From Histoplasma ohiense (taxonomy: Eukaryota; Ascomycota; Eurotiomycetes; Onygenales; Ajellomycetaceae), in assembly GCA_017607445.1 (NCBI GenBank), contig JAEVHH010000003.1:4588001-4652000 (forward strand): a DNA stretch of 64,000 bases, given 5' to 3'. Positions within the stretch are counted from its first letter, which is position 1. Each line of letters begins with the position of its first letter. The translations under genes and the position numbers were made by a program. Shown piece by piece: positions 11,852 to 26,040 of this stretch. The notes beneath the pieces were generated by a model. That model worked only from the letters and a program-made list of their open reading frames with translations, made no database searches and was not told the origin of the DNA.

Positions 11852-14278
11852 CTACTTCTTTGAAGCGTGGTAAACTTCGATGATTTTCGCAACAACACTC
11901 GGATCAGAGAGCTATTTATTGTACCGCAATCATCGATTAGAACCTCTATCCGTCACACGATGACAAAAAAATAAAATAAAATAACAACCAGAGAGCGGGA
12001 AAACCGGACTTACAGTCGAGATATCACCCAAGCTATCTTCCTCGCCGCTAAGAATCTTTCTCAAGATTCTTCGCATGATTTTACCACTGCGAGTCTTGGG
12101 CAGGTCATCGACGATGAATACAGCCTTGGGAGCGGCGAACGGCCCAATTGACTTGCGAACCTGCATGATGAGATCCTTGCGGAGTTGTTCGATATTGTCA
12201 CTCGTGGTCTTCAAGGCGACAAACGCATTGACCGCCTGTCCGGTGAGTTCGTCGGCAATACCAACGACGGCGGCTTCAGCCACAGCAGCTGTGTTACGGA
12301 GGGATCATTTGTCAGTATGCTTGTTTCTTGCTCTATAACACCATTCCTTCGTGCTATAGTTCCAAAATGGGGCTTACAGTGTTCAATAAGAGCAGCTTCA
12401 ATTTCTGCAGTTGACAGACGGTGGCCGGAAACGTTGACAACGTCGTCAACACGACCTCTGATCCAGTAGTATCCGTCATGGTCACGTCCAGCACCATCGC
12501 CAGTAAACTAAAAGAATCATCAGCGACTGTTATTACCGCAGAGAGTCGTCACTTTTCTATGACTTACGTAAAAGTCTTTGTAGATGTTGAAATAAGTGTC
12601 CATATATCTCTTGTGGGCACCCCAGACTGTGCGCGCCATGCTTGGCCATGGTTGTTTAATGGCTAGAACACCTTCAACGTCATTGCCTTTGATCTCCTCT
12701 CCCGATACCGGGTCAATGATGGCAGGCTCAATGCCGAAGAAGGGAAGCGAAGCACTGCCGGGTTTTGTTGGTGTAATGCCGCCCAAGGGGGTGATAACGT
12801 GAGAACCAGTCTCGGTTTGCCAGTAGGTCTGTTTTACATATTGTTAGAATAGGATGGATAATCAAGACCAGGAATACTCTTCCACAGCAGGTTGTCAAAG
12901 CTTACGTCAACAAGATGGCATTCCTGCTTCCCAACGATCTCGAAATACCATTTCCACACCTCCGCTGCAATTGGCTCGCCAACAGATCCCAAAATACGAA
13001 GGCTCTTGAGCTTGTGGTGGATGTAGTCATTTCCAGCACGCTTCAAAAGCCTTAAAGCTGTTGGCGCAACATAGAACTGGGTCACTTCGTGTTTATCAAT
13101 AACATCCCAGTAACGGGAGAAGTTAGGATAGGCCGGTGTGCTCTCGAAAACCACAGTTGCACATCCAAGGAGCAGAGGAGCATACACGACATAGGTGTGT
13201 CCGGTAATCCAACCAACATCACCGCCACAGAAGAAGCGGTCCGAGTTGTGAATATCAAACACATATTTGCCAGTAGCGGCTGCACCGACCAAATAACCGG
13301 CTGTCGTGTGCATCAGACCCTTTGGCTTTCCAGTCGACCCGGATGTGTACAGTAGGAAGAGAGGATCCTCAGAGTCCATTGACTCAGGAGCAATGTAGTT
13401 GGGATACTTCTCAACCTCTTCATGCCACCACAAATCTCTGCCCTTTGTCCATGGCACATCAGCGCCTGTCCTCTTGTAAACAATGCAATTCGTGACGTCA
13501 GGGCATTGTCTAAGGGCTTCATCAACAATTTTCTTGGTTCCGATTAATTTTCCACCTCGTTTCCCCTCGTCCGTGGTAATGACGATTCTTGACTTGGCAT
13601 CCAAGACGCGGTCGCGGAGGGAATCTGATGAGAACCCAGCGAAAACGACAGAGTGGACTGCACCAATACGAACGCATGCCAGGAACGCAATTACAGCTTC
13701 GGGGATCATTGGCAGGTAAATAGCCACGGTATCCCCCTTCCGAACACCGGCCTGCTTCAGCACCCAGGCCAGGCGAGAAACCTCCTTCAGAAGCTCGCCA
13801 TATGTAATAGTGCGACCTTCATTAGGTTCATCAGCCTCGTAGATTACAGCCACCTTATTTGGATCCTTGAGAGCATGACGGTCGACGCAGTTGTACGAAG
13901 CGTTCAAACGTCCACCAAGGAACCACGCAACGTCTCCTCCAGCAAAAGACCCGTAGCGGGTGGTGTCGAAATCCTTTTCGAATGTGATGAGTTCACGGGC
14001 CAGCCGTGACCAAAAGGTATCGGGATCACGGATGGATTCTTCATAGAGCTTCTGATACTCATCCAGGTTTGCTATATGGGTTCTTGTAGTATGCTTCTCA
14101 ACGAAAGCCTTGGGCACGTGGAAAGTGTCCACCTCGTGGGCTTCGACAACCTGCGTGGGGGACAATTAGGACTTCCCCAACTTCCCCTGGCCGAGCACCA
14201 GCATTTGGCCGGGCCATTGACGCAAGAGGAATCACTTACTACCGGCGCCTTGGGAGGCGTAACTGGACCGTCAGACAT
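11852..14278 (-). CDS. facA: Acetyl-coenzyme A synthetase (FacA/Acs type)
   Basis: Activates acetate to acetyl-AMP and then acetyl-CoA; in fungi it is needed for growth on acetate and supplies cytosolic acetyl-CoA. Minus-strand exons: 14278-14240, 14150-12906, 12828-12568, 12507-12378, 12288-12014 and 11911-11852, giving 669 residues, the usual fungal length. The AMP-binding loop YTSGSTGKPKG starts at residue 281. The C-terminal SGKIMRR motif carries the catalytic and acetylatable Lys628. The ANL domains are complete and the protein ends in YHASKK. The 13-codon first exon (MSDGPVTPPK...) resembles the N-terminus of fungal FacA proteins, which is why I start there and not at the internal Met of exon 2. 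Introns are short with canonical ends. Acetate induction and glucose repression are known for this family, but I did not confirm regulator sites. Confidence 0.96.
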
Positions 14279-17200
14279 TGCTCCAAATCTCTCTGACAAA
14301 CACTATCGAAATTCCGAGTTGGTGTATACAAGTATATTGGCGGGTACCCTATGGTAGAATTCCGCTTGTGCAGGAATGCGGGGGTATGAAATTGCGCAAA
14401 CTTGTATGCAAGAGATGGGTCGAAGGTAGGCTCGTCGCAAGAGAGTGGAGAGTGGGAGTTTGGAGAGTGAAGCGGAAGGGAAACGGTCAGATCGTAGAAA
14501 AAGGAGAATGAAACGAGGGAGGACGGCGGTGATTTAAAGGAGGGCAACTTGCAACAGGTTACTGCGGCGCGGGGCAGCGTGTATGTACGGAACATTACAT
14601 ACATGACGTGACATTACCCCAGGATTCCTGGCCTGCCGTATTCCCAAAAGGGAAAGCCCCAGAAAAAAATTGCCGGCTGTATCGGTAACTTACACCACTG
14701 AACACCGTCTCCGCCATGAAAAACGCGAGAAACGGCCGGCGCCATTGCCGACTCCATTTGCGCCAACAGCACCCACAATGGCCACAACGATACCGACGCA
14801 CATCCACACTGGGGTATGGAGCAGAGGACCAAAGATATCTCCAATAGTGACAAACATTCCACGAATCCAGCGTGATCTTTAAATTACCATTGTTCCAGCG
14901 CAGCGGAGAGAGACATACGCGTTGTGCTTCGTAAGGGTGTAATCAAATGAGGCTTGACCGATCAAATCAATAAATAATCATTGACTCTGGCCCTTGTTCC
15001 GTTGCTCCGAGTTATTTTTCAGTAGTCTGAAGCGCAAGTGCCTCGCCCAGACCTTACCGGCTCCTCGGGCGCAAATTCAGGACCCCCTGATGAGAGAAGC
15101 TTATTAGGGAGATATAACCCGTCTGAACGTTCTCGTAAGACCCATACGCAGTACAGTGGTACTTTTGCGGTTTCCCTGTACAATCCTGTCCTTCGGAGTG
15201 CGCTGTGCTTTGAGCAAGGGAGGGACAGCAGCATCGGCACTGTGAGGAGGGGGGGTGGGGGGGGAAAGAAAAAGGATGAGGCAATCGCACGAGAATTTCT
15301 CTCCCCAAAAAGCCAAAGAAATGCCCCGCTATCAAACAGATTTGGAATAAAACTTCATATTGGAGCGTATTATTCCCTGCTGGGGTATGCCGGTAACGCT
15401 CGGTAACGACCAAGAGAAAATATGACCGCGTATTCAAAACCCCACCCCGAGAAGCATCATCAGCGATCAGGGCGCGATGATCTTGGCGAATAGCAGAACA
15501 GGATTAGTCCTGAGCCTCGGCGCTGAGATGAGATTCCAGTTTGATTAACCGCACTCACTCGCACAGCGCAGAGGCTCGTTGTCCAACCTGTGAATCGTCG
15601 AAACCGTACGGTAAATATGCCCCAGGTGCGGCCCGTGGTCGTGTTGCTCCGTGAGCTCAAGGAATGCACCACTTGCCCTGGACCTCGCCATACGACGGCA
15701 GCATATGAGTCGTTGCTGAGTAGCAGCGCTAGTTGCTTGCGGGGCTGATCATATTTTTCGCCAAGGTCTTGGGAAGCTTAGGGTGGTGAGAATTGTATCG
15801 GGGGTAAGGCAAAACTTTGGCGACACGAGCTTAGTCCAACCATGTCCATCTCACTGCTTGATATCGGACCTCCTTGGTAGCACGCTGTCACATCAGAACC
15901 AAAAGAATGCGGGGGTGGGGTGGTCGTTTGATGAAATCGCGAGCCGCAGATGACTATCCCTGAAGCTGAGAATCTTAGCAATGGGTGAATGCCCGCGAAC
16001 TCGTGTATCCATTGAGCTAGTGAACCACATCCTCCATCACATTTATATATATATCTGATGCAGGATACTCAGTAGAATCCTCGAAGTCGAATCGGTAATC
16101 TCCAACATTCCAAAAACTAATGGGCAAAGCTACGCAATAAATAACAGCTACTCAAAACTCCGCTTGGATGATATTCTTGGCTTCGATATTCCAAAAGGCT
16201 TCTCCTCCGTGACAGCATTCTTGGCGCGAATTGGCATCAGCTCGAGAAGGGTGGCGGCCTTGCCGGTGCCCAGACAAGGGAAGACCCATGAACCTTACAT
16301 GTGAATTATCCTTGGAGTCTGTTTAGCGGCAGGAGGAGACCTAGGTGCTGTACTAGGACTACTTTTCTGCCACCAAAAGGCACCATGATTATGTTGGGGG
16401 TTGCCAATCCTCATGGCCTAGCCATGTATGTCGAAACATAGCGCATGCAAGGAAGATAGCAGAAGGAATGTACGCGGCTATCGATATTTAATTTCAAATC
16501 TAGGAAATCCCAGCGGATTCACATCCTTAAACCGGCATGACCTCTTTTAGGCTCGATCTCATACCACGGGTTGGAGGTATCGAACAGACGCCAAACTTTT
16601 TTCATAAAATTGGAGTCAATACGACCTGCCCGCGTTCGATCATGACCAATCAGTCGGGTGTAGTGGCTGTCTGGTTTGGCCAGTTCATATTCCCTCTGCG
16701 GACGGATGGATGATACCAGGCTAGCAAAGTAGCGTGTGGTTCTTGGGAGACAGTCTGTGGAATTTTGATAAGATTACATATTAAATACGTTCGGCTGGAC
16801 GATTTCAGTCGCAGACTTGGAAAGGGCGCAGGATTGGGTATGAAATCTCTCCCGGTGCAAGAAATAGATGTCTTCCCTCTGTTCCTTGCAAGCATTGGGT
16901 TGGCTAAGGACCTATTCTGAGCACTGGCTGTGACAAGCTATGCTGCCGGATTTATGCTACCCACTCCACGAGGCGCCCCAAGACTTCCAAGCGGTGCGGG
17001 ATGAAACTTGATACACCAAACCAAGCCGGTACGACTTCTTGTTTAGTCACCAAAGCACCCCATATAGCCTCAGGGTTGGTATGATCTTATTTGGGAAAAA
17101 GGAGTATTGTGGTTGGCAATTGGGCTGCGTGCAGAATGAGGTTCTCGTGGCTCCGTGCACGCCAAGATGACGTTTCTCATGGAATGCAAAAGTAGCGCGA

Positions 17201-18713
17201 GTCTCCACATCCCACTCCCCGCAATCTGGTTTTTTTTTTTGGATCCACACAATCATCGAATCGTGGCATCTGTTGGGCCGTGTTGATACCGTAGGCGATG
17301 TCTTTACTTATCAACCGATGTAAAGGCGTTCTTGTAATGCCCTCCCAGTGCACCACTGTCCAGAGCCCATTGTGGCGGAAGATTTAGGGAAGAACATATT
17401 CTGACAGGAGCCAGTCAAGGTAGATCGGATGGGAGTTCATGCGGTCGTTAGCAATGTGGGTTGTAAATTCAATACGAAGAACTTGCAAAAATTGACATCT
17501 GACAACTCTTAAAAAGGGCCCCTCATTATTTTCGAATTGGCTTTGGAAAACCCGCTACCCGTTCAGCACCAAGGAAGCAGGCGCAACATCGTGATTTTCA
17601 ATGGGAGGCCATAGGACAAGGAAATGATGTTAGTAAATAATATCCATGAATAAAAATAAAGCCCTTATATCAAGAACTCCCTTTGTTAACGTCTTATGTT
17701 GGCGCAAATCTCCTTTCCATCCTCTTAACAAAATGCCTTTGGGCTATCACAAGACAGATGTTTCGATATACCATGTATCAAGTCAAGTCGACCTAGCCTC
17801 CGGGATAATAAGGTATATTTGCAGATCGGAGCCTGCAGCCTCTAAAGAGTGTCCTACACTGAGGGTGTGTAGGGAGGGTAGCCTATCAGATATTCTGTCT
17901 CGTTCTGGTAATTTTGATATGAATCAGCGAGCTCTAGATATTCGCTGACCCTCATTCATTAAGGGCGTATAAACTGCCTTATAGGTAGAGCTGTAAATGC
18001 CCATGCATGCCTTGGCATATCCTGTTGGTATAGGAAGCTCATTGGTCCGATCTCCGCCAGGCAACTGTCCGATGGAAGCACCATGGTGTAGTTTTAGAGG
18101 ACACATTGGAATTGGGATCCTTGGGTCCTTTAGCCACTCTCTTGCCATCAACGCCATCCATCCACTGTCCAAAACAAGGTCTCGAAATTAGAAGGCGCGG
18201 GTAATAACTAATTAAATTCCAATTAGTAAATGATACATGGATGGGTATCTCGGCATATAATTACTGAACCATTCCAAAATGGACTTCGGATGGTAAGTCC
18301 ATTAAACCGATGTTGATCGGTAACAGACCCCTGAAAGTTATTTTTGCTCATGTTACAACTTAGTACAGATACAGACACTGAGTTGGCCCAGAACTAGGGA
18401 TGATAGACGACTAAGAGAGAGAGAGTTCAGGGGTTTTCGGGGTTTCTGTGTCTGACCTTTCTGCGGGCCGATGCATATCCGAAGTTGCCGAGAATTAGCC
18501 CTCACTGGATCTTTAAAATTGAACTGACATGCTAGAATTAGATCCGTGATTGGAACAAAATGGCTCTGGTTGGAAATTAGATAAAATATATTAAGCAGCA
18601 TTGGAATATTGATATCCATATTCTTGCTTCAGTAGGACGGAGCCTAGCATATGGGTCTTCGTAAACAATTATTTTTTTGACATTTCGCATTACAATCGTA
18701 TAAATATCATATA
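14279..18713. other. 4.4-kb gene-poor spacer
   Basis: No multi-exon gene could be built here despite searching both strands. The part next to 14278 should be the acetyl-CoA synthetase promoter. One short frame (14857 down to 14690, minus, 55 residues) has a strongly hydrophobic central segment and ends at a perfect GTAAGT donor, but no partner exon was found. A G-rich run lies at 15246-15265 and AT dinucleotides near 16042-16053. The rest reads like unconstrained DNA. Confidence 0.4.
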
Positions 18714-19633
18714 TCATGACTTAACTGCAAATTCCTCCTCGCCAAGCAACCACATTCCAGCACCAAGGATAAATACTGCAATTCTCCCATCCCGCACCAG
18801 CTTTCCCAGTATTTGTATCCAAGCTCGTGCATTCCTGAGTTGGCCTTCTCTAGCACTAGTCAGAGCTCGAGTCCCACTCAGCACAACCTCCCCTGTCAAA
18901 AAAAGTATAAAGGGATTTTGCGCAGTTGCGGGAGGCGGCGGATTCGTTCCGAACGTCGAAACTGAGGACCGGAACAGGCTGAGTAAATATATGCCTATTG
19001 CTAGAGAGAACACCACATGTACAAGCTTCCAAATAGACGCAATCCGCTGCTCCCCCGGCGAAGCAGGTTGCGAATCCCCATTAAAGAAGAACGTGGATAT
19101 GGATGGGGGAACACCAAAGGCAGAGGCAATATCGGCTAGATTAAACGCTGGTCCATCTCCGGAGAATGTGTCGTTGTCGCCTGATCCTCCCCCGAATAAG
19201 CTGCCTAGTAAGTTTGCTGGATCTTGCGCAGGAGACGGTTGGTCCAATGGCTGTTGTGAGCGTAAAAAAGCTCGCAGATACTCTTCCTGCGCTTTGAGAT
19301 TTTCGGGGGCCTGATCTTCAACATTGGGCGGTGGAGGTAAAGGAGATGATGATTTCGACAGTGTTTGTGGGCGGTTTCCGGGAGTTGGAGATGAATCGGA
19401 AAGTGAAGGGGGGGAATCCTCTCTCAATGCTATAGAATGATAGTTAGAAAAGATAAAACCCACAACCTGACAGTCGCAGACGAAGGCGATATCTTACTGC
19501 TTGCAGGTGTCCGTCCACTGAGGCTGGTGATCTTGTCAAGCCTCGCGGAGCCATCTGCTTTGATCTTAGCTTCGCGGCGCTCACGGCGAAGGCGAGCCGC
19601 CCGCTGGGCTGGTGATTCCTCTGCAGCTGACAT
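18714..19633 (-). CDS. get2: GET complex subunit Get2 (tail-anchored protein insertion receptor)
   Basis: ER-membrane receptor that, with Get1, captures the Get3 ATPase carrying tail-anchored proteins. Exons 19633-19498 and 19429-18714 (minus) join in phase 1 to give 283 residues. The N-terminal cytosolic end is very basic and has the RERR motif at residues 17-20, the known Get3-binding element of Get2. A Pro/Ser-rich linker follows, then three hydrophobic segments in the C-terminal third (ending SLAIGIYLLSLF, FLTGEVVLSG, VFILGAGMWLLG). Sequence conservation in this family is low outside these features, so the call rests on architecture and the RERR motif. It is divergent from the SMP/C2 gene. 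Nothing is missing. Confidence 0.88.
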
Positions 19634-20734
19634 TGTGGTCAGATAAATGAGTATATAGCGGGATATTATTTAAGTCGGCTCTCGTTTTGGCTGTCGAGGA
19701 CAACATTGAGGCTCAGGCTTGACGCTTGGCATGGCTGGGCTAGTGATGTCACATGATAAACTTAGACGGCACCTGGGCAGCCAAGAAGCCCTCCGCTCCT
19801 CTTGCTCAGTTTCATCATTCCCAACTTTCAGTGCTACACCCACACGAGTATAATTGCAGCTGCTGTTGCAAATGCTATGGCATGGAATGTCCTACCAGGT
19901 CTCCTTGTTTTGAAACGTCATGTTGCCCTCTCCTTGCCCCTCAGCAAGAAGGCGGGTCGACCCGGCACCCCTTTCTTTAATTACAGTATTTTCAGGGCAA
20001 TATGACCAATTTCTAACAAATCCCTTGTGAATACCCCAATGTTTGATACAGAGAATGACGTGATCATCACGTAATGTCCGCATGGCAACCAACTAAGTGA
20101 GAGAAGCATCCCGTGTGGGCTTTTAGCCGGAACCGGCTCTGATTACGCACCGGGATGGAAGAATTGGAACATTCGGCTTCTCTAGAGGTTGCTCATTTCC
20201 TATACATGGCACAACTTGTAGTCTTATATCCACCGATATAAACTCGTCCCCAGAGAGCCGTTCAAAAGCCAGGATCCATAGGTGCCCTCCATTGAATCAA
20301 AACGTTTGTCACGTGGGCTCACAGGGGCCCAACTTAAGCTGGAAACCATCATCCTCATGAATAACGTCACCGGGTTGGGCTCGGAGTCCTGGTTTTGGGA
20401 GAAATGAAAGTTCACCCTAGCCAATAAAAGATCGTAACCAAACCGAACTCGAGATGGTGGCAGGAAACCTTGAAGCTAACATTATCCGTCCGGAATCGCC
20501 ACTATGACGTCTTTCCTACTGGGAGAGCTGTAATAGTGCCAATTCAATATCGCTATGATCTTTTATGTTCATCAAGGTCTTTATATATGACTAGCCTCCT
20601 TGTTATACGATATCAGTTCTGTTATTCAACCCGCGAGGGCAAGTTCTGGTAATCCCTTCTTCTCCCTCTGGTAGATCAGCAGATGCTGCGGTTCCATTCT
20701 TCATTATACTTGTCAATGAACTCTGCCATTCAAC
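19634..20734. promoter_or_regulatory. Divergent promoter region between get2 and the Mug190-like gene
   Basis: A 1.1-kb head-to-head intergenic region. No believable gene is seen. Short frames at 19753-20092 and 20224-20652 lack protein-like composition. It must contain the promoters of both flanking genes, but I recognise no specific operator. Confidence 0.4.
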
Positions 20735-23700
20735 ATGACGAGTCAAACTCAAAGCTACCCTGGTGGGCACTGGGGTGCCAACAATCCGATTCCCACAGTC
20801 CAAAAGTTCCTACGTAACTTGGACCGAGAAAAGGAAGAAAGGGATAGGCAAATTGATAAAGCAACCAAGCTCAAACAGGAAGATGAGCGGAATAGGCAGA
20901 TTCAAAGGGGCGAACAGGATGAAGACACGGAAGTGACATCACATATCCCCTTGCAGCCAAGCAAACGTGGGCGCAAAGTAACAGACCCGACAACAGGCAG
21001 AGAGGTAGAGATCGACGATGTTGGAGATGAGTTTATGGGCACAGTTAAAGAGCCCCAGGTATTTGTCCGCCATGCAATTTAGCCAAGCGCACAGTTAACG
21101 AATTTCAAGCTCTCTGTACCCAATGCAAATCTCGAGAAACCGACGGTATGTCCGGTACCAAAATTATTGCTGCCCGGTTCTATGCTTATGATACAATGTA
21201 GCCCATGAAAACAGAACCCACTCAAGATTTGCGAGAGTACAAACGTGTTCAAGATCTTGTCTCACCACCAGATCCTATTGCAGAAGGCACTACATCTGAT
21301 GTGCCAATACATGGAGAGAAAACTAATATTTTGTTTCACCCCACTCCATCTATCAGCTATGAACCAATGTACAAGGCATTAGAAAGACGTGCGACGGTGC
21401 TTTCTCTATGTATATTTTGCGGTATCGTGATTCCGGGGAAATTGATCGGTGGCTCTCTCAAAGGACTCATCCCTATTGCTATATGTATTGCCTCCAGTGT
21501 ATGGCTGTGGATGCAAGACCTCATCCGTAAAGGACGAGATATGGAATGGAGCAGCGAACAACGTCGCGGCGAAATAGTACGTACTTCTGGTCGGATTATC
21601 GTTTGGCCAATTGCTGACTCTATCCAAGGCCACCGTTAATTTACTGCCAGAATCAGTCGAATGGATGAATACGTTTCTGTCAATAGTCTGGGGACTTCTA
21701 AATCCAGAAATGTTCGCAAGCGTTGCAGATACCATTGAAGATGTTATGCAAGTTTCCGTACCCGGAATAATTGAGAATGTCCGTGTGGCTGAGATCGACC
21801 AAGGTTCGAATCCATTTCGGATACTCAGCTTGCGAGCACTGCCAGATAGTCAAGCGATGGATCTGAAAAACGCGGAACATGAATACAACAAGGAAACAAA
21901 ATCTGCCGAAGAAACTGCTGCGGATGAGGAAGGAGGCTCCCATTATAACCTTGAATGCTCGTTTGCCTATCACTCCAAACCAAGCGGTGCAAGTTCTTCA
22001 AAAGCTGCCAACATGCATATGCTCCTAGTATTTTACCTTGGTATCAAAGGGCTTTTTGGTGTTCCGCTGCCGGTTTTCGCCGAATTGATTCAGCTCGTTG
22101 GCACTGTGAGGCTCCGACTACAGATGACCCCCGACCCACCCTTCGCTAAAACGTTGACGTTCAGTTTGATGGGAGTGCCTCATGTCCGGGCGGGCTGCGT
22201 TCCGATGGTCAAAAGAGGAGTAAATATCCTCAATTTGCCACTGATTTCCAATTTTGTTAACTACGCTATCAAAACTGCTGCGAGTTTGTATGTTGCGCCA
22301 AAGTCGATGTGTATTGATCTGCACATGCTCCTACAGGGAGATACAGTCCAAAAGGATACTCAAGCACTGGGGATTATGTGGATCAGGATACACCGAGCCA
22401 CAGGACTCAGCAAACAGGATAGACGAGGCAGCGAAGGCGGAGGCAGTGATCCTTATATCAATCTGTCCTTTTCGAAATACGGAAAGCCGATGTATTGTAC
22501 TAGGGTCATTACCGATGATCTCAATCCAGTATGGGAAGAATCAGCTGCGCTCCTGGTCACACCAGAGCTAATAAAGGCCGATGAACAACTTAGCGTTGAA
22601 CTATGGGACTCCGACCGCAATACTGCGGATGATATCGTTGGGAAAGTCGAAATTTCCATACAGAAGATGCTGAGCCATCCTGGAAAAATGTACCAGCTAA
22701 CCTCCAAGCTTCAAGGGATGGATGTTGGTTCTGAGATGCCGGGGGAACTTCATTGGGAGGTTGGGTACTTCGGAAAGCCGCGATTCCGACCTGCTCTTCG
22801 GACAGATGGGAAAGACCCCAATCTGCCGCTGACAATGAAGGATAACCCAGCATTGCAAGATGAGAAGGGAACTCTAGATACTGATGAAGCTTATGCTGTT
22901 GCTCATACACCTCCCGATCCACTTTGGCCAAGTGGCATTTGCAGTGTGATCATTCACCAAATCGTGAATTTGGAGCTGGCAAACATTAAGGGGAGCTTTG
23001 CGAACGGCCGACACAGCAATAGCGAGTACGAGCCCGCTAAACCATATGGTGAAATTACAGATGAAGAAGGAAAGCACCTTCCGACTAGCTACTGCACTAT
23101 CCTTTTGAACGACGAACTTGTATGCCATCTCTTTCCTCTTTTGGATGCCCTGATCTCGATAATTCTAACCGCTTTCGCCATAGATTTACCGCACTCGAGC
23201 AAAGGCCGTAAGCAGCAAACCCATATTCAACGCAGGAACCGAAAAATTTGTGCGCGATTGGAGATCCGCGATCGTTACCGTTACTGTCCGGGACCGGAGA
23301 CATCGAGAACATGACCCGATTCTGGGGGTTGTTCCCCTTAAGCTGTCCGATATTTTGCAAACAAGTTCCCAGATAACGCGTTGGTATCCATTGGATGGGG
23401 GCATTGGTTTTGGACGTGCTCGAATCTCCCTTTTGTTTAGAAGCGTCGAAACAAGGCTCCCGCCGCCTCTTCTTGGTTGGAACGTCGGATCTTTCCAGAT
23501 TACATCAGACCGCATTACTGCGCTGGATTACCATCACCATGCCAAGCTTAAGGTACGAACGAGCGGGAGTATTGGTTCGCTGCCCCGAGGAGTGTGCAGT
23601 ACGCTTGAGGGTGGCAAAGGCATGTACTTTGACACGAGCTCGAAGGAGTTGAAAGACCGGATCCGCCTGCCAGTTAAATACAGACATAGATCTGCAATCA

Positions 23701-24698
23701 TTTTTGAGCTTCGCAAGGGAGATAAGCCGGGATGTGCCGTCTTCTGGCTCCATCAATGCACCGACAATGAAGACGCGGACATCGACATCCCGATCTGGAA
23801 CACAAAGAACGAAGCGCGACTGACGCAGAACTACATCACTGAAGAAAACTGGCAGCAGAAACGAGTTCCAGGCTTAGAAGACCTTACCATGATAGGACGC
23901 CTTCAGTTCAAAGCCAAATTCTCCTCCGGCATCGACGAGGGTCACCGCCACTTGGTTCAGGACAACAACTCCCGTGAAACGTTTGAGACGTGGGAAGCAT
24001 GCATATCAGAAGGTGTGAGGGATCGAACCATTTCAAGGGAATTGCCGAACTTCGTCCAAGAGATGCATGACAAATCTCTCATTCAGGAGCGGGATATCCT
24101 CCGACGAGCTAGTTCTGAGGAGCGGAGACGCTGGATCGATGTGGACGGAATCGATTGGAGAGAGGCATTTGGCACCGACCCGAATGAGATTGCGGACCAC
24201 CAACGACGTAACCTCATTGACCTGGGCGTCGAGGACCACGTGCGATGTTCAGTGTCGTCTTTGCAAAGTAAGGAACGGAAGAGCGGAGAGAGTTCTCATT
24301 CGGCACACCTGGGACGAGATTCAGGTTCTGCAGATAACGAACATCACACATGCGATCTTGAGAATGCCGCCGACAACGACGGTGAGTACCGTTGCCATTC
24401 CAAATCAGAATCAGAATCCGATACTGATACTAGCGCGAAAGAAGCCGATTCGTTTACGACGACAGACACCAACCGACGGTCATCGGAGACGAATCAGGAG
24501 CGCGCACAACGCATCGGCAACAAGGCAAATAAACGGACAGAGCACCGCAAGCAGAGGGGAATCATGCAGTGGAGGCCAGCACGTAATGCGGCGTTTGCAA
24601 AGGATGAGGCATCATTCGCCATTAAGAAAGTTAAGAATAGGTTTGCGGGCGGGCTATCGGGGAGAGAACCTGACATCGAAACAGAGGTCAGCGGCTGA
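20735..24698 (+). CDS. Mug190-like tricalbin-type lipid-transfer protein (SMP plus C2 domains)
   Basis: Predicted ER membrane-tethered lipid-transfer protein of the tricalbin/extended-synaptotagmin group, closest in layout to fission yeast Mug190. Exons: 20735-21058, 21110-21145, 21202-21576, 21629-23119 and 23184-24698, all phase 0, giving 1246 residues. Residues 1-120 are charged and cytosolic. A hydrophobic hairpin at about 185-228 would anchor it in the ER. An SMP-like domain follows (about 246-480, beginning with an ESVEWMN motif). A C2 domain at about 490-600 shows the signature SDPYINL and a later WDSDRN calcium-loop-like segment. A second C2-like fold spans the last intron (about 665-800) and looks degenerate. 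The tail is acidic, then basic and Ser-rich. Exon 2 is only 12 codons. Acting at membrane contact sites is family knowledge, not seen here. Confidence 0.88.
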
Positions 24699-25946
24699 AC
24701 GGGAATTACATGCAGTTTGCCTCTGAAAATGTTTCCCCTCTTTCTTTGGACTTGGTCTCTCTCGAGTCTCGTTGGCCTTTTCCTTTAAAATTTATTTGGG
24801 GGGGCAATTTATTTTCAATCTTTTTTCCGTTGCGAATTCCCTTTATGATCGATCCTACATACATCAATTTGACCAAATAACTGAGTCCGGTTTGATCAGC
24901 ACCATTTCACTGATGAGAGTATATAGAGAATAACTACTAGTATCTGTGATACCGCCAATGAATGAGCGTCATCTCCAGCAACGGCAAGCGACTGCGTAGT
25001 TAAATGAAGTGCGCAAGCTAGTTAAGTAAGTAGGAACATCCAAAACAAGAAAAAGAAAAGGTCAAATCACTAAAATCCAAATGAAGAAGGTGATAATATC
25101 AGGAAAATAGAAATAGAAGTAAAAATAACCATCCAATATCCCCAACCATCCATCCTTGTCCCATGTCCCTTTTCTAGTTATCAGCTAGGGAGGGAGTCTC
25201 TGGGCTAATCTATCGTTCCAACTTCCCCCACGCCTTCCCCCTCTCCTCCCCGAGGGCAACTCACGTCTAGCGACCTGATGCTGCTGACTGGTGAATGGAG
25301 GAGATATTTCCATTGTATTCAATGATCGAGCTAGCTGGCATAGCGGCGGGTAATTTAAGAAATTAAAAAGGAGTTGTCTGGCTTTTTGTTTGTCCCCCTT
25401 TCCCCCACCCGCCCGCTCGCTCGCTCGCGTCAAAAAGAAAAGGAAAGGAAAGGCAAGGAAAAGAAAAAGAAAATGAAAATGAAAACGAATAAAAATAGTA
25501 ACCGACTACGCGGTAGTTAAACCACTAGTTAGGACCCAGCGCGCTGGGGGGTAGCGGATATATCCATGGATATATTGGAGGTCCTACCTAGGCACACAAG
25601 CCCTACCCCACGTGACCCACAGCTCGCCACTACGGAGTAACGCTGTAGATAGATGATAAACAACCAAGGTTCAACCTCAACCCTCTTACAATATATCAGC
25701 ATCCAAGTACGGCGTAACTTCTATAAGCTCCCAAACAAACCCCCAACCACGACCACGACCTATCTATCCCGGCCACATTCCCGGAAATTTTTTTTTAATT
25801 CTATTTTATAAGCGAGCGTAAAAACTCCCGAATCATCCTTCGAACTATCATGATGTTAGAGCTGAGTTGCTGTTGGTAGGAACATGCACCACGATGGACA
25901 GCGTATGCATAGCCGCTGACTTAGCGTCTGATGATAATGTACGGAG

Positions 25947-25950
<4 letters not shown>

Positions 25951-25982
<32 letters not shown>
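25951..25982. repeat. Poly(A) tract, 32 nt
   Basis: An uninterrupted run of A, read directly. No retroelement-like sequence precedes it, so it is treated as a homopolymer microsatellite and not a retroposon tail. Confidence 0.9.
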
Positions 25983-25983
<1 letters not shown>

Positions 25984-26040
25984 CCCCGATAACGAACAAA
26001 TGCATCCATTATTAATCCCCTGGGTGTCAGTAGTCAGTTA

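Noticed and set aside
24067..24726. 219-codon plus-strand frame within the Mug190-like gene
   Set aside because: Out-of-frame shadow of the C-terminal exon, which is continuous with the C2 domains.
25951..25982. A32 run considered as a retroposon tail
   Set aside because: No retroelement body or target duplication is visible upstream; a plain homopolymer explains it.
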